A DNA stretch of 20,693 bases from Deferribacteres bacterium (GCA_013152795.1 JAADFS010000168.1:1-20693); one strand, 5' to 3'; counted from the first letter of the stretch, positions 8,118-15,440 are shown. Translations and numbers: made by a program. The notes: generated by a model not told the origin, from the letters alone.

Positions 8118-8132
8118 GGTAAAGGAGGTAAC

Positions 8133-9494
8133 ATGGCGGAAATACTGGCAAAACTCAGAGATTGCATCACTATCAGCAACGGCAGGGTTCAGATTGACAA
8201 CAGTGACTCGGTAAGGGCCCTTATGGACGGGCTCATCTATGAGGCGGTTTTCAATCCCGATGAAGAAAAGAGAAAGGGACTGCAGAGACTCGTAATCGAA
8301 ATAGCCAAGCAGATGGGGGCCGTGCCTGCATCGATTCAGGCTCTCTATGAAGAGATGGGCAGGAATTATCCCGGCTTTACAGTGCCTGCAATAAATATCA
8401 GGGGCCTGACCTATGACACGGCAAAGGTTATTTTCAGAAAGGCCCTGGAAAAGAATATCGGGGCCCTGATATTCGAGATAGCGCGCTCGGAGATAGGCTA
8501 TACAAAACAGAGACCCCTCGAGTATTCCGCCGCTGTTCTGGCGGCTGCGGTAAAGGAAGGCTTCACGGGGCCGGTGTTTATTCAGGGAGACCACTTCCAG
8601 CTTGTAAGAAAATACTACCTGGCCGACCCCAAGCCCGAGATGGAGTATGTGAAGGGACTTATCAGGGAGGCCATCGACGCCGAGTTCTACAACATTGACC
8701 TTGATACATCCACGCTTGTAGACCTCGACAAAAAAGACATCAAGGAAGAGCAGAGGCCGAACTTCGAGGCCGCGGCAGCCCTTGCAACATACATACGCGA
8801 GATCGAGCCTGAGGGTATCACCGTATCCATAGGCGGGGAAATAGGGGAGATAGGCGGTAAGAACAGCACCCCCGAAGAGCTCAGGGCGTATCTTGACGGT
8901 TTCAACGAGATATTCAAGGCAGGCAAGGGCGTGAGCAAGATGAGCGTTCAGACAGGCACGTCTCACGGGGGCGTTGTGCTGCCGGACGGCTCGCTTGCAC
9001 AGGTAAAGATAGATTTTGACACGCTGAGAAAGCTCTCCGAGGTGGCGAGAAAGGAATACGGCCTCTCAGGGGCTGTCCAGCACGGCGCATCCACGCTGCC
9101 TGACGAGGCGTTTCACCATTTTCCCGAGACAACCACTTCCGAGGTCCACCTTGCAACGGGTTTTCAGAACATAATGTACGACAACCCCGCACTGCCCGCT
9201 GCATTCAGGGAGGAGGTCTACAGGTACATAAAGGAAAACTTTGCAAATGAGAAAAAAGAGGGCCAGACAGAGGAGCAGTTTATCTACAAGACCCGCAAGA
9301 AAGGCTTCGGGCCCTTAAAGCAGAAGTGGTGGGACCTGCCGTCTGACGTCAAGGGGCCGATCATGAAGGAGCTCGGGGAGAAATTCGACATCCTCTTTAA
9401 TGAACTGAGGGTCAATAATACAAAAGAGATTGTTTCATCGACCGTAAAGCCCGTGATTGTCGAAAAGAAAGTGCCTGACAACGTGCTTGACTGA
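8133..9494 (+). CDS. Class II (zinc) fructose-bisphosphate aldolase family protein
   Basis: 453 residues, longer than the ~350 of classic class II aldolases. Motifs match the metal and catalytic sites: GDHF (D153, H154, in the place of E. coli D109-H110), GGEIGEIGGKNST (~234-246), GTSHGG (H278) and QHGAST (H317). The last ~90 residues are extra and charged. The start is decided by an AAAGGAGGT Shine-Dalgarno 6 bases before the ATG. The family reversibly condenses dihydroxyacetone phosphate with an aldehyde, usually glyceraldehyde-3-phosphate, giving fructose-1,6-bisphosphate. Downstream of the inositol genes, it could supply hexose phosphate for inositol synthesis (inference); other ketose bisphosphates or non-catalytic roles remain possible. 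It ends 11 bp from the convergent DUF805 gene. Confidence 0.85.
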   Translation: MAEILAKLRDCITISNGRVQIDNSDSVRALMDGLIYEAVFNPDEEKRKGLQRLVIEIAKQMGAVPASIQALYEEMGRNYPGFTVPAINIRGLTYDTAKVIFRKALEKNIGALIFEIARSEIGYTKQRPLEYSAAVLAAAVKEGFTGPVFIQGDHFQLVRKYYLADPKPEMEYVKGLIREAIDAEFYNIDLDTSTLVDLDKKDIKEEQRPNFEAAAALATYIREIEPEGITVSIGGEIGEIGGKNSTPEELRAYLDGFNEIFKAGKGVSKMSVQTGTSHGGVVLPDGSLAQVKIDFDTLRKLSEVARKEYGLSGAVQHGASTLPDEAFHHFPETTTSEVHLATGFQNIMYDNPALPAAFREEVYRYIKENFANEKKEGQTEEQFIYKTRKKGFGPLKQKWWDLPSDVKGPIMKELGEKFDILFNELRVNNTKEIVSSTVKPVIVEKKVPDNVLD

Positions 9495-9505
9495 AATCCC
9501 GCAGC

Positions 9506-9847
9506 TTATCTAAAGGGAGGCCCGAACCTGTTGGGACCGGGGGTGCCGGGCAGGAAGCCGTTTTCGATAAGCGCCCAGAGAGGCCCGATGAGCGGTATGA
9601 AGTTTATCAGTATCCACCATGCCGATTTGTTCCGGTCATGCCAGCGCTTGGCCTGTACGGCGAGGCTTGGCCAGAGTATCCAGAGCATGAACATCAACTG
9701 CGGCCTGCTGATCTGGTCGATCTCAGGGGAGACTTCCGTGAACAAACCGAGCACCATCCAGCCGAACAGGATTATAAGATTGAAAATCCAGTAGGGTTTC
9801 CTGCTGATCCGGCCCTGAAAAGAAAAGAGCAGCCAGGTCCATTTCAT
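9506..9847 (-). CDS. DUF805 family small membrane protein
   Basis: About 113 residues with three to four hydrophobic segments. It has the family signature of an N-terminal FQGRISRKPYW, then LWPSLAVQAKRWHDRNKSAWW and a C-terminal GPLWALIENGFLPGTPGPNRFG. I choose the ATG at 9847 because MKWTWLLFSFQGRISR fits the family opening; an ATG ten codons upstream (9877) is also open, and neither has an ideally spaced Shine-Dalgarno (AAGGA sits very close to the inner one). The function of the family is unknown; location is the inner membrane. It converges on the aldolase gene with 11 bases between stops and no hairpin. Confidence 0.85.
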   Translation of the reverse strand: MKWTWLLFSFQGRISRKPYWIFNLIILFGWMVLGLFTEVSPEIDQISRPQLMFMLWILWPSLAVQAKRWHDRNKSAWWILINFIPLIGPLWALIENGFLPGTPGPNRFGPPFR

Positions 9848-10018
9848 TTCCTTTTCTTTAAGTTCCGCGTTCCTCATAGCGTGTTACATTCACATGGAAG
9901 GGACAGAGACCGGCACACGTGCTCCGTCTGTATCAAAGCTGAACCTTTTGCACCTGCCGCCGGGGTAAGAAAAGAGGGAATCGCCGAAAATACTTTTCAG
10001 AGTACAAAAGTACATATG

Positions 10019-10047
10019 AAAATACTATATGATATAGTATTTGTCAA
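10019..10047 (-). promoter_or_regulatory. TTGACA promoter with a palindromic operator in its spacer, upstream of the DUF805 gene
   Basis: On the minus strand a perfect TTGACA (10047-10042) is followed by 17 bases and TATTTT (10024-10019). The spacer and the edge of the -10 are a 21-base palindrome (10021-10041) with arms AATACTATAT and ATATAGTATT around one base. This is the usual place for a repressor site. A leader of about 165 bases would precede the DUF805 start; 9848-10018 shows no convincing gene. The regulator is unknown. Confidence 0.5.
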
Positions 10048-10056
10048 CCTTAACTT

Positions 10057-10197
10057 AACCTTAATGTGGCATGAACAGGCAGGGGAGTTCCGGGTTGCGG
10101 GTTCAACGGCTATAAGGCGATGGATTTTAACAGAATAGGGTGCAGAATGAAATTTTATGTTTCTCCTGCCCCCTCTGTTTATGCCGCTGTAAAGGTT
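10057..10197 (+). mobile_element. MITE-like repeat, compact full copy (C)
   Basis: Left end AACCTTAATGTGGCATGAA, right end TTTATGCCGCTGTAAAGGTT, which are inverted repeats. The interior has GTTCCGGGTTGCGGGTTCAA and GGCTATAAGGCGATGG and lacks the AGATAAAGC core. At 141 bp it is non-coding. Confidence 0.75.
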
Positions 10198-10239
10198 ATT
10201 ACCTTCTGTTTATGATAATATTAATGGCATTTGAATGAT

Positions 10240-10288
10240 TTAACCTTGCATAACCGGGCAGGAAAGTTCCGGGTTGCGGGTTCAACTT
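10240..10288 (+). repeat. MITE-like repeat, left-end fragment (D)
   Basis: TTAACCTTGCATAA followed by GGGCAGGAAAGTTCCGGG and GTTGCGGGTTCAAC. It breaks off into a different repeat at about 10300. The stretch 10198-10239 is AT-rich without a recognised feature. Confidence 0.65.
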
Positions 10289-10300
10289 TTTTATTCTTTG

Positions 10301-10339
10301 TCTTTTACGGTCACGAACAACGGACACGAATCACGGAAA
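10301..10339 (+). repeat. Second dispersed repeat (R2), copy 1, directly before rluB
   Basis: TTTTACGGTCACGAACAACG, then GACACGAATCACGGAAA, ending at the rluB start codon. It closely matches 15452-15490. The left hairpin arm found in the other copy is lacking. Confidence 0.6.
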
Positions 10340-11143
10340 ATGGAAGAACGGATTCAGAAAATAATATCAAGATGCGGTATCGCCTCAAGGAGAAAGGCCG
10401 AGGAGCTGATTCTCGAGGGGCTGGTGACTGTCAACGGCGTGCCGGCGGTTCTCGGCATGAAGGCCGACCCTGAGAGGGACCACATCAAGGTCAAAGGCAA
10501 GCTGATACGCCCCACAGGTCCGAGGGTTTACCTCATGTTCAATAAACCTGTGAAGTGCCTGACGGCCATGGAGGACCCCGAGGGAAGGCCCACTATAAGG
10601 GACTACCTGAAACGCGTCAAGGCCAGGGTCTTTCCTGTGGGCAGGCTGGACTTCAACTCAGAGGGACTTCTTATCCTGACCAACGACGGCGAACTGGCAA
10701 ACGCCGTACTGCATCCGAAACACAGGATACCCAAGACATACCGTGTAAAGATAGACGGCTTCCTCGAAGACAGGGATATACAGAAGCTCGAAAGGGGCAT
10801 AAAGCTTGAAGACGGCATCACCGCGCCTGCAAAAGTCAGAAGGATAAAGAAGGCAAAGGCCAATTCATGGATAGAGATAACAATTTATGAGGGCAGGAAG
10901 AGGCAGGTAAGGCGGATGCTCGAAAGGGTGGGGCATCCTGTCATAAAACTGATAAGGACAAGGATCAACGGGCTTGAACTGGGCAGTCTCAAGCCCGGGG
11001 AATTCCGTTATCTTACACCCGAAGAGGTCAAGAGACTGAAAAAGGAGACGAAACGAATGTTGCATAAAGGGGGAAGGCGGGTTGCGGGTTGCAGGTTGCG
11101 GGTTCAAAGTTCAAAGTTCAAAGTTCAAAGTTCTGAGTTCTGA
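10340..11143 (+). CDS. rluB: RluB-type 23S rRNA pseudouridine synthase with repeat-derived C-terminus
   Basis: An S4 RNA-binding domain (IQKIISRCGIASRRKAEELI, residues ~4-60) is followed by the RsuA/RluB/E/F catalytic domain with GRLDFNSEGLLILTNDGELA, whose Asp is the catalytic residue, and GRKRQVRRMLE. The family isomerises a uridine of 23S rRNA during ribosome assembly; RluB is the best fit, with other RsuA-family members possible. The frame is open to an ATG at 10274 inside repeats, but homology starts at MEERIQKI (10340), which lacks a strong Shine-Dalgarno. The family-like part ends near PEEVKRLKKETKR. The last ~28 residues (MLHKGGRRVAGCRLRVQSS..) are read from the left end of a MITE-like repeat and its heptad array, and the stop lies inside the array. 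Confidence 0.9.
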   Translation: MEERIQKIISRCGIASRRKAEELILEGLVTVNGVPAVLGMKADPERDHIKVKGKLIRPTGPRVYLMFNKPVKCLTAMEDPEGRPTIRDYLKRVKARVFPVGRLDFNSEGLLILTNDGELANAVLHPKHRIPKTYRVKIDGFLEDRDIQKLERGIKLEDGITAPAKVRRIKKAKANSWIEITIYEGRKRQVRRMLERVGHPVIKLIRTRINGLELGSLKPGEFRYLTPEEVKRLKKETKRMLHKGGRRVAGCRLRVQSSKFKVQSSEF

Positions 11144-11164
11144 GTTCTGAGTTCTGAGTTCAGG
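11081..11164 (+). repeat. 12-unit heptanucleotide tandem array
   Basis: Uninterrupted 7-base units: GTTGCGG, GTTGCAG, GTTGCGG, then GTTCAAA x4, GTTCTGA x4 and GTTCAGG. The rluB stop (11141-11143) is within a GTTCTGA unit. Seven is not a multiple of three, so copy-number change would alter the rluB tail. Confidence 0.85.
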
Positions 11165-11176
11165 AAGAAACAAGTT

Positions 11177-11197
11177 CCCCCTCCCCTGGGGAGGGGG
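11177..11197. repeat. GC-rich 10-bp inverted repeat
   Basis: CCCCCTCCCC and GGGGAGGGGG flank a single T inside repeat copy E. Followed by more G-rich sequence and no T tract. Confidence 0.55.
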
Positions 11198-11293
11198 GTA
11201 GGGGGAAGGAATCGCAGATGAAGCTTTTCCGGCATATTTTAGTGCAACTGTAAGGATTAATGTAAAATAAAAATTAAGAAGCGAGGCGAAATA

Positions 11294-13077
11294 ATGAGAA
11301 CACATTCATGCGGTGAGCTTACGGAGAAAAACATAGGTGAAATGAAAGGGTCGTCATGGCCGGGTGGGCCAACAAGTGGCGCGACCACGGCGGTGTGGTG
11401 TTTATCGACCTCAGGGACCGGAGCGGAATTGTACAGATAGTGTTCAGCCCTGAAGTGGATGCCGACATTCACAGGGCGGCGCACAGGATAAGGAATGAAT
11501 TCGTCATCCAGGTGGAGGGAGAGGTAAGGAAGAGACCCGAAGGAACGGAGAACCCCTCCATTCCCACCGGTCAGATTGAAGTGGTGGCGGAAAAACTGAC
11601 TGTCCTGAATGAATGCAGGCCGCTTCCTTTTGTGATCGAGGACGAGACCGAGGCATCGGAGTCACTCCGCTACAGGCACAGGTATCTCGACCTCAGGAGG
11701 CCTGTAATCCAGCGGAACTTCATTGTCAGGCACAGGGCGGTGAAGGCCTTCCGCGAATATCTCGATTCCCGGGGATTCCTGGAGATAGAGACCCCTGTAC
11801 TGACAAAGAGCACACCGGAGGGCGCAAGGGATTACCTCGTGCCCAGCAGGACGAATCCGGGGCACTTCTTTGCACTGCCCCAGTCGCCGCAGATTTTCAA
11901 ACAGATACTCATGATATCGGGTATGGAGAGATACTACCAGATCGTGAAATGCTTCAGGGATGAAGACCTCAGGGCCGACAGGCAGCCTGAGTTCACACAG
12001 GTCGACCTGGAGATGTCCTTTGTGAAAAAGGAAGATATCATGGGGCTTGTTGAGGACATGATCAAAAAGGTCTTTAAAGATACAAACGGAGTGGAACTTG
12101 CGGAACCCTTTCAGAGGCTGACCTATGATGATGCAATGCAGCGGTACGGCAGCGACAAGCCTGACCTGAGGTTCGGGCTCGAACTGAAAGACGTCGGCGA
12201 TATTGTAAAAGAGTCCTCTTTCAGGGTGTTTCTCGATACCCTGTCACGCGGGGGGATAGTAAAGGGAATCAATGCAAAAGGGCTGGCCGGCTATTCACGG
12301 AAGGAACTTGATGACCTTACAAAGGAGGTGCAGGGCTACGGTGCAAAGGGGCTGGCCTGGATAAAGGTCAGAGACGGTTTTGAATCCCCGATAGCAAAGT
12401 TTTTCGGGGAGCAGACACTGCGGAGCCTTGCACAGAGGCTTGAGGCGGGGGAAGGGGACCTGCTTCTGTTTGTCGCCGATAAAGAGGATGTTGCCAATGA
12501 TTGCCTTGCGAGGCTGAGGAACGAGATGGGCCGGAGGCTTGGACTTGTCAGCGACGGTGTCTACAGGTTCGCCTGGATAACGGACTTCCCGCTGTTTGAG
12601 TGGAACGATGAGGAAAGGCGGTATGAGGCCATGCACCACCCGTTTACGGCACCGGATGAAGAAGACCTGGATAAATTTTTTGCGGAAGACGCTGAAGGCA
12701 CGGACAGCCTCCGGGAGATCAGGGCACAGGCATATGACATAGTGCTCAACGGCTGTGAGATCGGCGGCGGGAGCATCCGTATCCACAAGCAAGACGTGCA
12801 GGCCAGGATGTTTCAACTGCTGAACATAAGCCCTGAGGAGGCCAGGGCCAAATTCGGCTTCCTGCTTGACGCCCTGCAGTACGGCGCGCCCCCTCACGGC
12901 GGCATTGCCCTGGGGCTTGACAGGCTGGTCATGATACTGGCAGGCGCCCGGTCGATAAGGGATGTTATTGCATTTCCCAAGACCCAGAAGGCGGTATGCC
13001 CGCTCAGCAATGCACCCTCTGAAGTCGATGCAAGGCAACTGAAAGAGCTGTATATTAAACTTGATATAGAGGAATAA
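11294..13077 (+). CDS. aspS: Aspartyl-tRNA synthetase, frameshifted near the N-terminus by a 5-bp duplication
   Basis: Class II synthetase that charges tRNA with aspartate. An OB-fold anticodon-binding domain is followed by motif 1 (RYRHRYLDLRRP), motif 2 (CFRDEDLRADRQPEFTQVD), an inserted bacterial GAD-type domain and motif 3 (GGIALGLDRLVMILAG). The true start is ATG 11294 (MRTHSCGELTEKNIGE), with GAGG about 10 bases upstream. That frame is lost at a TGAAA x2 duplication (11338-11347); removing one copy gives IGERVVMAGWANKWRDHGG and 592 residues. The shifted long frame opens at ATG 11356 with AAAGGG 5 bases before it, so a protein lacking ~20 residues of the OB fold might be made. His in WRDHGG is the residue typical of non-discriminating AspRS, which also charges tRNA-Asn. 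An essential gene, so a sequence error must be considered. Confidence 0.95.
11338..11347. repeat. TGAAA x2 tandem duplication at aspS frameshift
   Basis: Perfect adjacent TGAAA copies where the two aspS frames must join. One copy gives the exact family spacing between IG and AGW. Confidence 0.75.
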
Positions 13078-13078
13078 C

Positions 13079-13244
13079 ATGGATGGGGAATAAAGGGGCA
13101 GGAGAGTTGCGGGTTCAACGGTTGGAAGGCAATGGGATTATTATTGCAGAGGGTGCAGTTGTCAGGGTGCAGAAAGAAATCCTGTTCCCCCTGAAGAAAT
13201 CGCAGATAAAGCTTTCCCGGCATATTTTATGCCACTGTCAGGTT
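13079..13244 (+). mobile_element. MITE-like repeat (F)
   Basis: Decayed left end (GGGGAATAAAGGGGCAGGAG), then GTTGCGGGTTCAACGG, the core AAATCGCAGATAAAGC and a clear right end TTTATGCCACTGTCAGGTT. It fills the aspS to amidohydrolase gap. Confidence 0.7.
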
Positions 13245-13261
13245 GAGAGGGGTCTTATCCG

Positions 13262-14440
13262 GTGAACAGGATTAAGAAGATCGTAAATGACGAGCTGTTT
13301 GAATGGATGCGCGACATCAGGCGCGCGATTCACCAGTGGCCTGAGCTGGCCTTCAAGGAAGAAAAAACGGCTGAATTGATATCAAAGAACCTGAAGAAAC
13401 TCGGTATCCAGCACAGGACTGGTGTGGCGCGCACAGGGGTGGTGGGCAAGCTGCTGATTGACGAAAAGGCCCCGACCATAGCCCTGCGCGCGGATATGGA
13501 CGCCCTTCCGATAACCGAGGACACCGGCCTTCCGTTTTCTTCAAGGAACCAGGGGGTCATGCACGCATGCGGGCATGACGGCCACGTGGCGATGGTCCTG
13601 GGTGCAGCGGCGCTTCTGAAGGAGAATCCGCCCGACGGGAATGCGGTCTTCATATTTCAGCCCGCGGAAGAAGGCGAAGGCGGTGCAAGGCCCATGATTG
13701 AGGAAGGCGTTCTTGACGGGGTGGACATGATCTTCGGAGGCCATATAGAAAGGCATTACGAGGTGGGCGATATATGCATCAAGGCCGGAGTGCATACGGC
13801 ATACACTGATGCCTTTGACATAAGGATCACCGGCAAGGGGGGACACGCTGCAAGGCCCCACGAAACCATAGACGCGGTGCTGATTGCAAGCCAGATGGTG
13901 ACAAGCCTCCAGACGATAATCTCAAGGGAGATAGACCCGCTTCACCCTGCGGTGCTGACCATAGGCTATCTCAGGGCAGGGACCGTATATAATGCGGTTG
14001 CCGAGAAAGCGGTGTTAAAAGGAACCATCCGGACCACCGATGAATCGGTAAGGAACCAGATGGTGGACAAGATCAGGAAGCTGGCCTCCTCCCTCTCGAT
14101 ACTTTATGACGCGGATGTAAAGTTCAATCACAAACCCGGCTATCCGCCGATTATAAATGAAGAGACCGCCTGCGACATGGCAAGGCACGTCGCGGAGAAA
14201 CTCGCGGGCAGGGACAGGGCCGTCATGCTCGACCTGCCGAGTCTCGGGGGTGAGGATTTTTCGTTTTACCTGCAGAATGTGCCGGGGTGTTTTGTCAGGT
14301 TGGGAGCTGCAAGGGAAGGGCACGAAAAGATATCCTCCCACAGCCCGAACTTTGATTTTGATGAAGAGGTGCTCAGGGTCGGCGCCGCCTATTTTTCCGA
14401 GCTTGTGAGATATGCCGTAAAGAGCCTGCGCAGGAAATGA
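13262..14440 (+). CDS. M20 (M20D) family metallo-amidohydrolase / N-acyl amino acid deacylase
   Basis: 392 residues. Motifs: ALRADMDALPITED, MHACGHDGHVAMVLGAAALL (metal-binding HACGHDGH at 101-108), FQPAEEGEGGARPMIE (catalytic Glu region), GKGGHAARPHETID of the dimerisation domain, and LGGEDFSFYLQNVPGCFVRL. The family hydrolyses amide bonds of N-acylated amino acids (hippurate, IAA-amino acids, N-acetyl-diaminopimelate) in the cytoplasm with a di-metal site. The substrate cannot be assigned. The start is GTG at 13262, with GAGAGGGG about 10 bases upstream, just past the right end of a repeat. No signal peptide. Neighbouring aspS gives no functional clue; a role in lysine/diaminopimelate or peptide turnover is a guess. 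Confidence 0.88.
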   Translation: MNRIKKIVNDELFEWMRDIRRAIHQWPELAFKEEKTAELISKNLKKLGIQHRTGVARTGVVGKLLIDEKAPTIALRADMDALPITEDTGLPFSSRNQGVMHACGHDGHVAMVLGAAALLKENPPDGNAVFIFQPAEEGEGGARPMIEEGVLDGVDMIFGGHIERHYEVGDICIKAGVHTAYTDAFDIRITGKGGHAARPHETIDAVLIASQMVTSLQTIISREIDPLHPAVLTIGYLRAGTVYNAVAEKAVLKGTIRTTDESVRNQMVDKIRKLASSLSILYDADVKFNHKPGYPPIINEETACDMARHVAEKLAGRDRAVMLDLPSLGGEDFSFYLQNVPGCFVRLGAAREGHEKISSHSPNFDFDEEVLRVGAAYFSELVRYAVKSLRRK

Positions 14441-14588
14441 ACTTAACCTTTTAATGTTGCATAAAAGGGCAGGAGAGGTCCGGGTTGCGGGTTCTGGATT
14501 CAAAGTTCCGGCGGAACTGTTATAGGGTAATGGGATTTTGGAAATAAGTCTTTATTACAGGAGTTAACCGATTGGATAACTCCCCCGG

Positions 14589-14609
14589 CCCCTCTTAATC
14601 TAAGAGGGG
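14589..14609. repeat. Stem-loop inside repeat G (1)
   Basis: CCCCTCTTA and TAAGAGGGG pair perfectly around a 3-base loop. Confidence 0.65.
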
Positions 14610-14620
14610 AGATTTTTCCC

Positions 14621-14643
14621 CCTCCCCTTAAGTCAAGGGGAGG
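14621..14643. repeat. Stem-loop inside repeat G (2)
   Basis: CCTCCCCTT and AAGGGGAGG pair perfectly around a 5-base loop. Similar in style to the adjacent hairpin but different in sequence. Confidence 0.65.
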
Positions 14644-14715
14644 TTGGGAGGGGTTACTTTGAATGTGCGTCCGAAGTATTTCCTGAAGGTATCGCAGATA
14701 AAGTTTTTCCGCCAG

Positions 14716-14742
14716 CCTCCCTTGCCCGCAGGGGAGGTTTTT
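14716..14742 (+). terminator. Terminator-like hairpin at the right end of repeat G
   Basis: CCTCCC, a 10-base loop, GGGAGG, then five T. The six-pair GC stem and T tract look like an intrinsic terminator for the amidohydrolase transcript. In copy A1 the second arm is lost. Confidence 0.4.
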
Positions 14743-14791
14743 ATGCCACTGTAAGGTTGTGATATGAAATATACCTGTATGGAGGATGGAT

Positions 14792-15400
14792 ATGGATTTA
14801 AATGAGATCAGAAGCGGGATAGACAGAATTGACGCAGATATAATAAAACTGCTCTCCCAAAGGAGCGCCCTGGTAAGCGAAGCCGGCAAGTTAAAAGAGT
14901 CAGCGTCTGCCGTCAGGGATCAGGAACGTGTTGAGAAGGTAATAAGTAAAATAAAACAAATTGCCGTCAAAGAAGGCCTTGACCCGGAGATTGCCGAAAA
15001 GATATACAGAAACATCATCGATTGTTTTATCGATGTGGAAATGAAGGAATTCGGAAAAGAGGGTATTGATGGAACCGTGAGCTTTTTCAGAGAAAACAAC
15101 TTGCCTGCAAAACAGGTTCTTGAAGGCATTACACTGAAATCAGTATCAGGTGAGAAGACCATGATGACCTTTTTTGATTTTGAGCCGGATGCGGTGATCC
15201 CGTTTCACAAACATCCGCATGAACAGATTACATATATTATTGAAGGCGAAATGGAATTTACACTTGAGGGAGTGACAAGGATTTTAAGGGCCGGCGAGGG
15301 GGTTGTAATTCCTCCCGATCAGGAACACGGTGCGAGAGTTCAGGATAAACCCGCTAAAGCAGTTGATGCCTGGTATCCAATACGGGAAGATTACCGGTGA
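14792..15400 (+). CDS. Chorismate mutase (AroQ type) fused to a cupin domain
   Basis: 202 residues. Residues ~1-90 are an all-helical AroQ chorismate mutase: IRSGIDRIDADIIKLLSQR, then AGKLKE, then VRDQERVEKVI, with R7, R24, K33/K35, D43 and R46 in place of the substrate-binding residues. This part would isomerise chorismate to prephenate. Residues ~105-202 are a single cupin barrel with HKHPHEQITYIIEGEMEF and a second motif GEGVVIPPDQEHGARV, likely metal-binding. The start is the ATG at 14792: GGAGG lies 6 bases before it, while the ATG at 14786 abuts GGAGG. The cupin may act on or sense a chorismate-derived product, or regulate the mutase; this is inference. It lies just downstream of repeat G. 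No other aromatic amino acid gene is nearby. Confidence 0.85.
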   Translation: MDLNEIRSGIDRIDADIIKLLSQRSALVSEAGKLKESASAVRDQERVEKVISKIKQIAVKEGLDPEIAEKIYRNIIDCFIDVEMKEFGKEGIDGTVSFFRENNLPAKQVLEGITLKSVSGEKTMMTFFDFEPDAVIPFHKHPHEQITYIIEGEMEFTLEGVTRILRAGEGVVIPPDQEHGARVQDKPAKAVDAWYPIREDYR

Positions 15401-15440
15401 ACCGGTAACGGGGAAAAGACCGTTCTTCGTGTCGGTTAAC

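Larger units (their letters stand above)
11056..11256 (+). mobile_element. MITE-like repeat (E), left end inside the 3' end of rluB
   Basis: Begins AATGTTGCATAAAGG in the rluB frame and ends TTTTAGTGCAACTGTAAGGA. It contains the core ATCGCAGATGAAGCTTTTCC, a large heptad array and a GC-rich hairpin. The right end lies about 40 bases before the aspS start. Confidence 0.7.
14443..14757 (+). mobile_element. MITE-like repeat, longest copy (G)
   Basis: 315 bp, filling the whole gap between two genes. Left end TTAACCTTTTAATGTTGCAT, right end TTTATGCCACTGTAAGGTT. It contains GTCCGGGTTGCGGGTT, a TTATAGGGTAATGGGATTTT segment shared with copy A1, two GC-rich stem-loops, the core GTATCGCAGATAAAG and a terminator-like hairpin near the right end. 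Non-coding. Confidence 0.78.

Noticed and set aside
7938..8966. 342-codon minus-strand open frame opposite the transferase and aldolase genes
   Set aside because: It spans two convincing plus-strand genes and a repeat; its sequence shows no domain.
9890..10015. 41-residue minus-strand open frame upstream of the DUF805 gene
   Set aside because: Its ATG lies only 3 bases after the predicted -10, before the expected transcription start, and it has no Shine-Dalgarno or recognisable motif.
10274..10339. 22-residue N-terminal extension of RluB
   Set aside because: Read through two repeats; the S4 domain starts at MEERIQKI.
11081..11164. CRISPR array or telomere-like array
   Set aside because: Units are 7 bases with no spacers and no cas genes, and the array is internal to a MITE-like copy.
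11294..11360. Programmed ribosomal frameshift in aspS
   Set aside because: No slippery sequence or stimulator is evident, and a 5-bp duplication explains the shift with exact family spacing.
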